64,000 bases of DNA from Saccharothrix tamanrassetensis (GTDB lineage Bacteria > Actinomycetota > Actinomycetes > Mycobacteriales > Pseudonocardiaceae): assembly GCF_014203665.1 (NCBI RefSeq), contig NZ_JACHJN010000008.1, positions 310,001-374,000 of the forward strand. Direction: 5' to 3'. Shown piece after piece: positions 23,593 to 32,539 of the stretch (the first letter of the stretch is position 1; each line of letters opens with the position of its first letter). The translations under genes were made by a program, and so were the position numbers. The notes under the pieces were generated by a model that had not been told where the DNA came from, did not search any database, and worked only from the letters and a program-made list of their open reading frames with translations.

Positions 23593-25851
23593 TCACGTTC
23601 GGACCAGGTCGGTCGCCCGGAGGTGCCGGCTGGCGACGAGGGTCGCCGCCACCGTCGCCAGGTAGAACGCCCCGACGAGGACACCGATGTGCGGCCAGGG
23701 AATCCGGAGCGTGAGCGCGTCGATACGCCATGCGGCGATGATGATCGACGGGACCGCGATGGCCGGCGCCAGCAAGGTGCTCACACCGACGACCACGGCG
23801 GTCTCGATCAGCAGGACCTGCCTCGCCCAGCGGCTCGGCAGGCCGATGGTGATCAGTCGGCCGAGGTAGGTCCGCAAGGTGCCGACCTGCGACCTGGCCA
23901 CGGCCATGGTGGCCAGCAGGGCGACCAGCGCCAGGCCGGCCACTGCCGCGTAGAAGGTGGTGGGCACGAACGGGGGGCTGGGCGCCTCGTGGACGCCCAC
24001 GAGGCCGTGGTCGAGCCGGGCGTCCAGGATCGCCTGCTGCGCCGCGACGGCGTCGGCGTCCGGCACGCCGGTGAACACGATCCCGCCATCGGTGAGCGGC
24101 AACCCCAGCCCGCGCGCGGTCCCGGTGAGCAGGACGTCCCGCTGGGTGGCCCGCCACGACGGTTCGAGGTCGTTCCACGCCAGCACGCCACCGCCGCGCA
24201 GCAACTCCGCCTCGGCGGTCGTCAGCGGGCGGTTGGTCAGCCGGCCGGCCTCCTCCGGGGTGTCCACGGCGAGCACGCCTTCCGCGAGCCGCAGGCGGAT
24301 CGGCGGTTGTGCGAAGTCGACCCGCCGGGTGACCGCTTCGACCGCCTCGGGCGGTGGCGGCTGGGTGAAACCGCCGACCCCGCTGAGCACCACCTGGTGC
24401 GGGGGCACGAGGGGCACGGACCTGGCTTCCTGGGTGGCGGCATCGGTGGCCACCAACGTCAGCAGGGCGACCGGCGCGGCGAGCACCGCGGTGAGCACCG
24501 CGACGGCGGCGACGGCCCTGCCCCGGTTGTGCAGCAGTCGTTGCCGGCCGAGCCGCAGCCGGGCCCCGGTTCCCGGCAGCCGCCCGATCACGCCGCCGAC
24601 CAGGTCCGGTGCGGCCAGGAGCACCGCCACACCGATTGTTCCGGTGAGCAGCATGGCCTGCGGGATGCCGTCCAACCTCGCGACCTGGAACACGATCACG
24701 CCGCAGGTGACGATGGCGGCGCACCGCCGCACCAGGGCGGTTGCCGCGGGTCGGTTCCGCCGCGGGCCCAGGACCACCGCCGCGAGCAGGCAGGCGGCAG
24801 CGGTGATGAGCAGTAGCTGCCCCACCGGTGACCACAGGCCGGGCAGTTCCGGTAACGGCTCGGCCTTCCACCGCGCGACGATCCGCCGAGCGAGCACGCC
24901 CAGCCCGACGCCTGCCGCCACCCCGAGCACGGTCGAGATCATCGTCCACGCCGTGATCGCCAGGCCGACGCCCGCCACGGCGCGGGGCCGGGGGATGCCC
25001 AGCGACGTCAACACCGCCAGGCTGTCCGACGACCGGCGCCTGGTCAGCCCCAGCACGGTCAGCACGGACAGCAGCGGTAGCGCGAGCGCCGGGATTCGGT
25101 GCACCAGCGGGAAACGCTCCACCGACGACCGGGCCTCGCGCGCCAGTTCGGTCCGCCGGTCGGTGATCCCCCCGGTCAACTCGGCCGGCGGAGCGCCGAT
25201 CGCCGATCCGACGGCCTCCACCACCCGGTCCCGATCGGCTTTCCCGCCCCAGTACAGGGTGGCGTAGGCGGTCACCCCGGCGACGCCGATCCCGGCGAAG
25301 CTGCCCCGGCCCGCCAGGACGGTCTCCCAGTCCGAGTACCGGTCGTCGGCCGTCCCGACGACCCGGAAGGTGTGGTTGCCCGCCAGCACGGACACGGTCT
25401 CGCCGCCGGGCCACATCGACCCGCTGAGCACCACCTCACCCGGTCGTTCCGGCCACCGCCCGGTCACCAGCGAGAAGCGCTCCGGGAACGGCCCGGCGGC
25501 CCAGTCCGCCTCGACGTACTTCGTCACGGGCGGGTCGAGCACGGCGGCCCTGATGTCCAAGGACGTCACGGACACCATCGCGTCGGACGCGCCGGCCCGG
25601 CGTGCCGCCGAGGTGATCGTGCCCACCAGGTCGGCGTTGCCGGGGGTCAGGCCGAAGACCGCGCTGAGGTCGGCTTTGGTGTCGAAGCGGCCGAGGTCCC
25701 GTTCGACGACCTGTGCGCCGGAGAGCGGGAACGCCTGCAGGGTGATGAACAGGGCGGTCAACACCGCGGCGGTCACGCCCGCGACGGTGCTGGACCACGC
25801 GAGCGCGCGGTTGCGCATGAGCTTGCGCGCCAACGAGAGTTCGAACCTCAT
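23593..25851 (-). CDS. FtsX-family ABC transporter permease
   Basis: The 752-residue membrane protein has a helix near residues 17-38, a large outside domain, helix clusters around 250-460 and 470-500, a second outside region and a final cluster of helices at about 610-740. This is the layout of duplicated FtsX/MacB-like permeases used for lipoprotein or peptide export and for sensing. The ATG at 25851 overlaps the stop of the ATPase gene (ATGA). It is the last gene of a minus-strand operon that starts with two secreted I36-type proteins. The exported or sensed compound is unknown; the I36 proteins are candidates, although both have ordinary signal peptides. Confidence 0.87.
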   Translation of the reverse strand: MRFELSLARKLMRNRALAWSSTVAGVTAAVLTALFITLQAFPLSGAQVVERDLGRFDTKADLSAVFGLTPGNADLVGTITSAARRAGASDAMVSVTSLDIRAAVLDPPVTKYVEADWAAGPFPERFSLVTGRWPERPGEVVLSGSMWPGGETVSVLAGNHTFRVVGTADDRYSDWETVLAGRGSFAGIGVAGVTAYATLYWGGKADRDRVVEAVGSAIGAPPAELTGGITDRRTELAREARSSVERFPLVHRIPALALPLLSVLTVLGLTRRRSSDSLAVLTSLGIPRPRAVAGVGLAITAWTMISTVLGVAAGVGLGVLARRIVARWKAEPLPELPGLWSPVGQLLLITAAACLLAAVVLGPRRNRPAATALVRRCAAIVTCGVIVFQVARLDGIPQAMLLTGTIGVAVLLAAPDLVGGVIGRLPGTGARLRLGRQRLLHNRGRAVAAVAVLTAVLAAPVALLTLVATDAATQEARSVPLVPPHQVVLSGVGGFTQPPPPEAVEAVTRRVDFAQPPIRLRLAEGVLAVDTPEEAGRLTNRPLTTAEAELLRGGGVLAWNDLEPSWRATQRDVLLTGTARGLGLPLTDGGIVFTGVPDADAVAAQQAILDARLDHGLVGVHEAPSPPFVPTTFYAAVAGLALVALLATMAVARSQVGTLRTYLGRLITIGLPSRWARQVLLIETAVVVGVSTLLAPAIAVPSIIIAAWRIDALTLRIPWPHIGVLVGAFYLATVAATLVASRHLRATDLVRT

Positions 25852-26558
25852 GACACCCTCTCGCGGACGATCGGGCGGCCGTCGACCATCTCGTACACGG
25901 TGTCGGCCAGCTCCTGGCACCGCTCGTCGTGCGAGCACACGACCGCCAGCGAGCCCTGGTCGCACAGCACCCGGATTAGCTCGAAGAGCTCGCGCGAGCT
26001 GCGGGAGTCCAGCGCGCCGGTGGGCTCGTCGGCGAGCAGGACGCGGCGCTCACCGACCAGCGCCCGCGCGATGCCGACCCGTTGCCGCTGCCCACCGGAC
26101 ATCCGGCTCGGCACCCGGTCGCCGAGGCCTCCGAGCCCGACCCGTGCCAGCTGTGCGGAGGCTTGGCGCAGCGCCGCCCGGCGTCCCACGCCGAGCGCCT
26201 CCAGCGGCAGCGCGACGTTCTCCAGCGCGGTGAACTCCTCGATCAGGTTGTGGTCCTGGAACACCACACCGATCGTCTCCAGCCGGAGCCTGGCGCGCCG
26301 GCTCTCGCCGAGCAGGCCGAGATCGGCCTGCCCGACGAGAATCCTCCCGGCATCGGCGGTGTCCAGCCCGGCGATCAGGTTGATCAGGGTGGACTTGCCC
26401 GAGCCGCTCGCCCCGAAGACGCACACGAACTCCCCCTGGTGCGCCGTGAGGTCGGCGTCCCGCACCGCCCGGACGGTCTCGGCGGCGGAGACGAACGACC
26501 GGCTGACGCCCTCGACCACGAGCCACGGGTCCGCCGAGCGGGAGGATCGGGTCAGCAT
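25848..26558 (-). CDS. ABC transporter ATPase of the LolD/MacB type
   Basis: The 236-residue protein has Walker A GASGSGKST, the Q-loop VVFQDHNLIEEF, the signature MSGGQRQRVGIARAL, Walker B LLADEPTGALD and the switch His in CSHDE. It pairs with the overlapping FtsX-type permease gene downstream. Its start (ATGCTGA) overlaps the stop of the second I36-type gene by seven bases, which couples translation of a secreted protein to a transporter. That overlap is the best evidence that they act together. Confidence 0.92.
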   Translation of the reverse strand: MLTRSSRSADPWLVVEGVSRSFVSAAETVRAVRDADLTAHQGEFVCVFGASGSGKSTLINLIAGLDTADAGRILVGQADLGLLGESRRARLRLETIGVVFQDHNLIEEFTALENVALPLEALGVGRRAALRQASAQLARVGLGGLGDRVPSRMSGGQRQRVGIARALVGERRVLLADEPTGALDSRSSRELFELIRVLCDQGSLAVVCSHDERCQELADTVYEMVDGRPIVRERVS

Positions 26559-26926
26559 CCCCGGTCAGTCCTCCAGGACGACAGCTTGTTGTCGTCCAGC
26601 GAGTTGATGTCGGCGTCGTTGCTGACCGAAGCCATGCCGACGCAACGGCCCCGACCGTTCTGGTCGTGGTACCACGCCGCCCTCACGTTGGTGCGGTTCT
26701 TCCACGACGACATCTCGTCGTTGTTCGCGAGCGCGATGTTGGCGACCCCGTTGAACGGTGCCCGCTCGCCGATCTTCACGTAGAAGTTGTTGTGCTTGTA
26801 GATGCAGACCCGGTCGGCGCCGCAGGCGTCTGCCTTGACCTCCACGTCGGCGGAGGCGACGCCGATGCCGCCCGTGATGATCGCCCCTGCGATGGCCCCG
26901 GCGATCGCCAGTTTCGCGAACCTCAT
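26552..26926 (-). CDS. Secreted I36-family (SMPI-like) small protein 2
   Basis: The ATG at 26926 starts a 124-residue precursor with a signal peptide (residues 1-27, ending near VASAD). The mature part has the beta-gamma-crystallin-like I36 layout known from Streptomyces metalloproteinase inhibitor: CGADRVCIYKHNNF at the front, MSSWKNRT in the middle and LSSWRTDRGC at the end, with four Cys. Inhibition of a protease is possible but not shown by sequence. It is a paralogue of the gene directly upstream, and both share the leader sequence ACAGG-N-GATTT before the start. Its stop overlaps the ABC ATPase start. Confidence 0.85.
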   Translation of the reverse strand: MRFAKLAIAGAIAGAIITGGIGVASADVEVKADACGADRVCIYKHNNFYVKIGERAPFNGVANIALANNDEMSSWKNRTNVRAAWYHDQNGRGRCVGMASVSNDADINSLDDNKLSSWRTDRGC

Positions 26927-26993
26927 GAAATCCCCTGTTCTTCGTTCCGACCCGCGCTTGTCGGCAGGCTGGGGCAACTCTGAGCCCCGCCGC

Positions 26994-27012
26994 GCCCAGA
27001 TCCCGCCCAGAT
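26994..27012. promoter_or_regulatory. SARP-type direct repeat, site 1 (before I36 gene 2)
   Basis: GCCCAGAT-CCC-GCCCAGAT gives an 8-bp direct repeat with an 11-bp period, the geometry of SARP binding sites. It lies 67 bases upstream of the start codon of I36 gene 2. About 11 bases beyond it on the minus strand is CAGAGT, a possible -10 element. The same 19 bases recur at 27462-27480. Confidence 0.65.
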
Positions 27013-27020
27013 CCGGTGGG

Positions 27021-27386
27021 TCAACACCCGCGGTCGGTCCTCCACGACGTCACCTCGCTGCCCTGGAGGTCCGCATCCGACCCGAGCGCCCGCAAGGTGA
27101 TGCAACGTCCACGACCACCCGGGCCCTCGTACAACGCCGCGTTCACCCGCGTTTGATTCCGCCACGAGGAAACCTGTCGGCCGAGCGCGGGTGGAATGTC
27201 CACGACGCCACCTCCGGCGGCACGTTCGCCGATCTTCACGCGGAAGTCGGGGTACTTGTAGATGCACACCCGGCCGGCCCCGCACACGTCGGACCGGGTG
27301 GACGCTTCAGCGGCCGCCACACCGGCGCCACTTGCCAGAACGGCCGCGGAGACCGCCCCGACGACCACCAATTCGTTGATGCCCAC
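27021..27386 (-). CDS. Secreted I36-family (SMPI-like) small protein 1
   Basis: The GTG at 27386 follows the leader ACAGGTGATTTT and starts a 121-residue precursor with a signal peptide (about 1-27, ending VAAAEA). The mature domain repeats the pattern of its downstream paralogue: CGAGRVCIYKYPDF, VSSWRNQT and VTSWRTDRGC, again with four Cys. The two mature sequences share the fold residues but are clearly diverged elsewhere, so the duplication is old. It opens the I36-I36-ABC-FtsX unit and is divergent from a SARP regulator gene, with a SARP-type repeat 75 bases upstream. Confidence 0.85.
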   Translation of the reverse strand: MGINELVVVGAVSAAVLASGAGVAAAEASTRSDVCGAGRVCIYKYPDFRVKIGERAAGGGVVDIPPALGRQVSSWRNQTRVNAALYEGPGGRGRCITLRALGSDADLQGSEVTSWRTDRGC

Positions 27387-27461
27387 AAAATCACCTGTCC
27401 CCTATCTGACCGGTATCCGACCTGCACATTCGGCAGTGCGCACAACCGTGGTCGCCCGATT

Positions 27462-27480
27462 GCCCAGATCCCGCCCAGAT
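27462..27480. promoter_or_regulatory. SARP-type direct repeat, site 2 (between I36 gene 1 and the SARP gene)
   Basis: The 19 bases are identical to site 1: two GCCCAGAT units, 11 bp from start to start. The site lies 75 bases before I36 gene 1 (minus) and 29 bases before the SARP gene (plus), so it could serve activation of the former and control of the latter. Confidence 0.65.
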
Positions 27481-27509
27481 GCGGCAACCCGTCGGGCACA
27501 CTGCGAACC

Positions 27510-30383
27510 GTGGAATTCCGCATCCTTGGACCCTTCGAGGTCCGTGATCGAGGTGCGGCCGTCGCGCTGGGGGGCTCGCGACAACGGGCGGTGCTGGCGG
27601 CACTGCTGCTCCGGGCCAACGAGACGGCCGGCATCGGCTACCTCGCCGAGTCCGTGTGGGACGCACCGCCCGCGACCCCGGCGTCCAACCTGCGCACCTA
27701 CGTGGCGGGGTTGCGGCAGCGCCTCGGCCCGTCGCGGCTGGTCACCAGGTCCGGTGGCTACGCGCTGGTCGTCGGCGAAGGCGAACTCGACCTGATGGAG
27801 TTCGAACGGCTGAGCGCGGCCGGTGACCGCGCCCTGCACGGCGGGGACCTCGCCGCGGCGGCGGACCTGTTCGACCGGGCGCTGCGGTTGTGGCGGGGCG
27901 GCGCGCTGGAGGGCCACGCCGCCGGCCCGGTGCTCCGGTCGGAGTTGGCCAGGCTGGAGGAGCAGCGGCTCGCCGTGGTGGAGCGGCACGTCAACGTCCG
28001 GCTGGAACTGGGGCAGCACGCCGATCTCGTCGGGGAACTGCGCAAGCTCGTCGCCGACCACCCGCTGCGCGAGGAGTCGTGGGGGCAGCTCATGCTCGCC
28101 CTCTACCGGTCCGGCCGCCGGGCGGACGCGCTGAACGCCTACCAGCAGGTCTACCGGATGCTGGACACCGACCTCGGGGTCGCGCCGGGCCAGGCCCTGC
28201 GGGAGCTGCACGGCGTGCTGCTGGCCGACGCCCCCGTGCCGCAGCGCGTTCCCACCGACCACCGCCCGCGCCAACTGCCCCCGGAGGCCGACCACTACAC
28301 CGGCCGGGACGGGGCCCTGGACGAGCTGTCCGGGCTGGTCGGCCGGGAGTCCGCCGTCCTGCCGGTCGTGACGGTGACCGGCTGCCCCGGTGTCGGCAAG
28401 ACCGCGTTCGCGATCCGCGCCGGCCACCGGCTGGCCACGTCGTTCCCGCACGGCCAGCTGTTCGTCGACCTGCGGGGAGCCGACCGCCGGCCGCGCCGAC
28501 CGGAGGAGGTGCTGGCCCGGTTCCTGCGGGACCTCGGGGTGGCCGGTGTCGACGTCCCGAGCCGGGCCGAGGAGCGGGCGGGCATGTTCCGCGACCGGTT
28601 GGCGGGCAGGCGGGTGCTGCTCGTGCTCGACAACGCCGCGTCGGAGGACCAGGTCAGGCCGCTGTTACCCGGCCACCCGGGCTGCTGCGTGCTGATCACC
28701 AGCCGGAGCAGGCTGACCGGGCTGGACACCTGCAAGCGGATCCGGCTCAGCGCGCTCGCCCCGGCCGACTCGGCGCGCCTGCTCGGCAAGCTGGTGGGCG
28801 ACGAGGCGGTCGAGCGGGGCGCGGCCCGGCGCATCACCGAGCTGTGCGGCGGCCTGCCGCTGGCGCTGCGCATCGTCGGCACGAAACTCCGCTCGCTGCC
28901 CCACCTGACGGCGGACGCGCTGGCGCTGCGGCTGGAGGACGAGCAGCACCGGTTGGACGAGCTGGTCGGCGGCGACCGCGAGGTGCGGGCCGGTTTCCTG
29001 CTCAGCTACGCCGGCCTGGGCGAGCCGGAACGGCGGGCGTTCCGGCTGCTGGCGCTGCTGCCCGGCGCGAGCTTCCCGGCCTGGGCGGCGGCCGCGGCGC
29101 TCGATCAGGACCTGCACCCCACCGAGCGACTCCTGGAGCGGTTGGTGGAGGCCAACCTGCTGGAGTGCGGGACGAGTGCGGCGGGCCGCCTCCGGTACCA
29201 CTTCCACGACCTGCTCCGGCTGTTCGCCGAGGAGAAGGCGGAACAGGACAGCACGGCAGAGGAACGGCAGCACTCGGAGCGGCGCGTCCTCGACGCCTAC
29301 CTGCACATCGCGCGCCAGGCCGACGTCCGGCTCGGGTTCGGCGGCCTGCCCGAGTTCCGGGCCCCGGCGCTCGACCTCGGCGCGCCCGGACTGGTCGAGG
29401 ACCTGGTGGCGGACGCCCCCGGCTGGCTGGACGAGGAGCACGGCTGCCTGCTCGAAGCGATCGAGACCTCGGTCCGCAACGGGTCCGACGAGCTGACCTG
29501 CCGGCTCGGCGCGACGATGGGCGCCTACCTGGAGCTGCGCGCCCAGTGGGACGACCTGGTGCGCGTGCTGGATCTCGGCCTGGCCGCCGCCCGCCGGTCG
29601 GGCAGCGCCTACTGGACGGCGTTCGCGCTGTTCGCGCGGGGTCTCGCGGCCAGGGAGCAGCGGGAGTTCGCGTTGTGCGAGAAGCTCTTCCGGGAGTGCC
29701 TGGAGGTGCTGCCCGCGGCGGGCGACGCCCTGCTGGAGGTGGTCACCCTGCTGTCGGTCGGTGTCGGCCACCGGTTGCAGGGCAGGCTGCCCGCCGCGGC
29801 GGCGTGCTTCGCCGAGTGCCTCCGCCGCCTGGCCGTGCTCGACCAGCCGCGGTGGCTGGCCTACGCCCTGCGCGAGTTGGGCGTGCTGCACCGCTACCAG
29901 GGGCGTTGGGACGAGGCGGAGCGCTGCCTGCGGCGGGCGACGGACGAGTTCGGCCGGCTGGGCGACCGGCGGTGGCGGGCCGCGTCGCTGCGCGAACTCG
30001 GCATCGTGCGGCGCGAGCGCGGCGACGTGGCGGAAGCGCTGGAGATGCTGAACGCGAGCCGGCGGGAGTTCCACGACCTGGGCGACCGGCGGCGGGAGGC
30101 AGCCGCCTGGCGCAGCCTCGCCTACCTGCACCTCGGCGTCGGCGACCTGGATCGGGCCTACTCGTGCGCGGTGCGCAGCCGCGAGGTGTTCGCGCTGACG
30201 CTGGACGAGCACGGCGCCGCGTGCACCGAGGTGTGCCTCGGCGACATCCACCTGGCGCTGGGCGACCGGAGGCAGGCGCTGGCACTGATCAGGCGCGGGC
30301 TCGCGGTGTTCGAGAAGCTCGACGACCCGCGCCGGCTCGCCAAGACCCGGGTCAGTCTCGAACGCGCGCTTGCCTCGGACTGA
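27510..30383 (+). CDS. AfsR/SARP-family transcriptional activator with NB-ARC and TPR domains
   Basis: The GTG at 27510 starts a 957-residue regulator. Residues 1-95 form the OmpR-type DNA-binding domain (FRILGPFEVRDRG, LRTYVAGLRQRLG), 96-245 the bacterial transcriptional activator domain (PLREESWGQLMLALYRSGR), about 265-600 an NB-ARC ATPase with P-loop GCPGVGKTA and kinase-2-like VLLVLDNA, and the rest TPR helices. The layout equals AfsR. It is divergent from the I36-ABC operon, with direct repeats of SARP geometry in front of both I36 genes, so this operon is its likely target. No biosynthetic gene cluster is seen in the window. Confidence 0.92.
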   Translation: MEFRILGPFEVRDRGAAVALGGSRQRAVLAALLLRANETAGIGYLAESVWDAPPATPASNLRTYVAGLRQRLGPSRLVTRSGGYALVVGEGELDLMEFERLSAAGDRALHGGDLAAAADLFDRALRLWRGGALEGHAAGPVLRSELARLEEQRLAVVERHVNVRLELGQHADLVGELRKLVADHPLREESWGQLMLALYRSGRRADALNAYQQVYRMLDTDLGVAPGQALRELHGVLLADAPVPQRVPTDHRPRQLPPEADHYTGRDGALDELSGLVGRESAVLPVVTVTGCPGVGKTAFAIRAGHRLATSFPHGQLFVDLRGADRRPRRPEEVLARFLRDLGVAGVDVPSRAEERAGMFRDRLAGRRVLLVLDNAASEDQVRPLLPGHPGCCVLITSRSRLTGLDTCKRIRLSALAPADSARLLGKLVGDEAVERGAARRITELCGGLPLALRIVGTKLRSLPHLTADALALRLEDEQHRLDELVGGDREVRAGFLLSYAGLGEPERRAFRLLALLPGASFPAWAAAAALDQDLHPTERLLERLVEANLLECGTSAAGRLRYHFHDLLRLFAEEKAEQDSTAEERQHSERRVLDAYLHIARQADVRLGFGGLPEFRAPALDLGAPGLVEDLVADAPGWLDEEHGCLLEAIETSVRNGSDELTCRLGATMGAYLELRAQWDDLVRVLDLGLAAARRSGSAYWTAFALFARGLAAREQREFALCEKLFRECLEVLPAAGDALLEVVTLLSVGVGHRLQGRLPAAAACFAECLRRLAVLDQPRWLAYALRELGVLHRYQGRWDEAERCLRRATDEFGRLGDRRWRAASLRELGIVRRERGDVAEALEMLNASRREFHDLGDRRREAAAWRSLAYLHLGVGDLDRAYSCAVRSREVFALTLDEHGAACTEVCLGDIHLALGDRRQALALIRRGLAVFEKLDDPRRLAKTRVSLERALASD

Positions 30384-30405
30384 CCACGGTGCGGACTGAC
30401 CACGG
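30376..30405. repeat. 14-bp direct repeat at the end of the SARP gene
   Basis: CGGACTGACCACGG occurs at 30376-30389 and 30392-30405, 16 bp apart. The first copy spans the SARP stop codon. The core GGACTGA also forms the unit of the tandem array at 46110-46193. Confidence 0.6.
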
Positions 30406-30530
30406 CCGAGCCGGCAGCGCGTCGGATCGCGCACGGGGCGGAGCCCGCGCCGACCTCCTCGACCGCCGGAGCGTGCGGGTTTCCGGACCGGCTGCCCGCC
30501 GTCACCGCCCTGCGGCGCGGTCGCCGGGGC

Positions 30531-31769
30531 CTACTGCTCCTCGACCAGCACGATCCGGCCGGTGCTCCCGTCCACTTCGACCGTCGCGCCGTCGGGCAGC
30601 ACCGTCGTCGCGTCCGGGACCGCGAGCACGGCGGGCAGACCCTGTTCGCGTGCCACGATCGCGGCGTGCGAGAGCAGGCCGCCGGTCTCGGTGACGACCG
30701 CGGCCACGACCCCGAACAGCGGGGTCCACGCCGGTTCCGTGGTCCGGCACACGAGCACGTCGCCGGGGCGCACCCTGGCGAAGTCGTCCGGGCCGAGCAC
30801 CACGCGCACCGGTCCGGTGGCGAGCCCGACGCTGCCGGGCGTGCCGGTCAACGAGGTGCGATCCGCGGCGCTGTCCGAGGACGCGGCGCGCGCGGTCGGG
30901 AGGGCGGCGGTGACCGGACGGGCCTGCAGGATCCAGATCCGACCGTCGGCGATCGCCCACTCGACGTCCCGTGGCCCACCGAGCAGGCCCTCGATCTCGC
31001 GGCCCAGTCGGGCGAGCCGGAGTACGACGTCGTCGGCCAGGCAGAGCCGGTCCCGGTCGGCGGGCGGCACCTCGCGCGTGACGACCCGCGTGCCCACGCG
31101 GTCCAGCCGCGCGTCCTTGACGCCGGTCGCCCGCCGGGCGATCGCGTCATCGGCCACCACCCAGGAGTCCGGAGTGATCCGACCGTCGACGACGCGCACG
31201 CCCAGACCCCACGACGCCTCGATCCGGATGTCGGTTCCGGTGAACAGCACACCGGCGACGTCGGCGTCCACCAGGCGCTGCACCAGCACGGCGGTCGCGG
31301 GCAGGTCGGCCCGCGCGTCCTCGGCCCGCCACCGCCGGTACTCGACGGCACGCTCGGACCACAGTGACGCCCAGCACCTGCGAACGGCATCGGCCACCTG
31401 GTCGGGACCGCGGACGCCCAGGAAGGTGTCGTGCTGCCCCGCCGCGGCGTCGACACCGTCCTCATTGGTCGCCGAGGAACGCACGGCGACGCAACCGTCG
31501 CCGGACGGGTCGGCGATTCGTTCGAGCGCAAGGGAAATCTCGCCGACCAGCGCGGGAGGAAGGGTCGCCCGCCCGACCAGCAGTCGCGCGGCCCCGGCCC
31601 CGTGACGGGCGGCGCCGGCGAGATCGAGGCCGGCGACGGCCTCCTCGTAGACGCTGGTCGGCACCACGAATCCCGGCGGTACCGGCAGCCCGGCCCGCAC
31701 GAGCCGGGCGAGCGGAGCGGCCTTGCCGCCCGAGGTCGCGGGCCCGGCCTCGGCCAGGTCGATCAGCAC
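30531..31769 (-). CDS. Two-domain PEP/pyruvate-dikinase-like enzyme without a substrate domain
   Basis: The 412-residue protein has an ATP-grasp domain like that of PEP synthase, pyruvate phosphate dikinase and rifampicin phosphotransferase (GGKAAPLARLVRAGLPVPPG, VAVRSSATNEDG, DVEWAIADGRIWILQARPV), directly followed by the swivelling phosphohistidine domain (ETGGLLSHAAIVAREQGLPAV) with its catalytic His. The PEP/pyruvate barrel or the rifampicin-binding domain expected in full-length relatives (about 800-900 residues) is absent. It could phosphorylate a small substrate, hand a phosphate to a separate partner, or be inactive. It is divergent from a putative regulator gene. The start codon is ATG at 31769. 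Confidence 0.82.
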   Translation of the reverse strand: MLIDLAEAGPATSGGKAAPLARLVRAGLPVPPGFVVPTSVYEEAVAGLDLAGAARHGAGAARLLVGRATLPPALVGEISLALERIADPSGDGCVAVRSSATNEDGVDAAAGQHDTFLGVRGPDQVADAVRRCWASLWSERAVEYRRWRAEDARADLPATAVLVQRLVDADVAGVLFTGTDIRIEASWGLGVRVVDGRITPDSWVVADDAIARRATGVKDARLDRVGTRVVTREVPPADRDRLCLADDVVLRLARLGREIEGLLGGPRDVEWAIADGRIWILQARPVTAALPTARAASSDSAADRTSLTGTPGSVGLATGPVRVVLGPDDFARVRPGDVLVCRTTEPAWTPLFGVVAAVVTETGGLLSHAAIVAREQGLPAVLAVPDATTVLPDGATVEVDGSTGRIVLVEEQ

Positions 31770-31866
31770 CGCTCCTCCGGCACTCGCTTCTGCCCGCCGG
31801 GCCCGGCCTTTTCAGCGCGTGCACCGTCGTTTGACGTCGGGGGCTCCTGCCCGGATGCTCTGAACC

Positions 31867-32529
31867 ATGACGCACGCCTCACCGTCGCGATGGTACTCAT
31901 CGCCGGACCTGCTGGTCCTGCACGCAGTTCGGGTGACCGGCGTGGCCGACGACCTCGCGGTCGCCCGTCGCACCGGGGTCGACCGGCACAAGGTTTCCGA
32001 ACTGCTGGAGGACAACGAGGCCTACGGCTGGGTGACGCGCGTCGAGTTCGCCGGCACCGGCGGGTGGACGCTCACCGGGCGGGGCAAGGCCGAGGACGCC
32101 AGGAGGCTCGCCGAGGAGCTGGACGAAGCCCGGGCCCGGACCGTCGTGGAGGACGCGCATCGGGCGTTCCTGCCCCTGAACGAGCGCCTGGTGCGTGCGT
32201 GCACCGACTGGCAGCTGAAGCCCGAGGACGGGAACCAGTTCGCGGTCAACGACCACAGCGACCCGGAGTGGGACGCTCGCGTGCTGGACGAGCTTTCCGC
32301 GCTCGCCGACGAGCTGGGGCGGTTGGTCGGTGCTCTGACGGGAGCGCTGGCGCGGTTCGGTGGCTACGACGAGCGGTTCTCCGCAGCCCTGGCCCGCGCG
32401 CGTGCGGGGGAGGGGCAGTGGGTGGCCGGTGTCGGCGTGGCCTCCTGCCACGCCACGTGGATGGAACTCCACGAGGACCTGCTGTCGACCTTGGGCGTGG
32501 AGCGCGGCGCGGAGTCGGGACCTCGGTAG
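31867..32529 (+). CDS. Putative winged-helix transcriptional regulator
   Basis: The 220-residue protein has an N-terminal helix-turn-helix of MarR-like form (DLAVARRTGVDRHKVSELLE, YGWVTRVEFAGTGGWTLTGRG) followed by a long helical part (about 75-205) for dimerisation or ligand binding. It is divergent from the two-domain PEP-dikinase-like gene across 97 bases, so control of that gene is likely. The histidine phosphatase gene follows after ten bases and is probably co-transcribed. I cannot name the ligand. Confidence 0.75.
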   Translation: MTHASPSRWYSSPDLLVLHAVRVTGVADDLAVARRTGVDRHKVSELLEDNEAYGWVTRVEFAGTGGWTLTGRGKAEDARRLAEELDEARARTVVEDAHRAFLPLNERLVRACTDWQLKPEDGNQFAVNDHSDPEWDARVLDELSALADELGRLVGALTGALARFGGYDERFSAALARARAGEGQWVAGVGVASCHATWMELHEDLLSTLGVERGAESGPR

Positions 32530-32539
32530 GTTGCCCTTC

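Noticed and set aside
26802-27509. Upstream extension of the SARP gene
   Set aside because: It runs antisense through both I36 genes; the OmpR-type domain begins at the GTG at 27510.
27510-30383. Antibiotic biosynthesis cluster around the SARP
   Set aside because: No polyketide, peptide synthetase or tailoring set lies in the window; the candidate SARP sites point to the I36-ABC operon.
30562-31605. Plus-strand frame of about 350 codons
   Set aside because: It is antisense to the PEP-dikinase-like gene and consists of Ser, Thr, Arg and Pro-rich shadow sequence.
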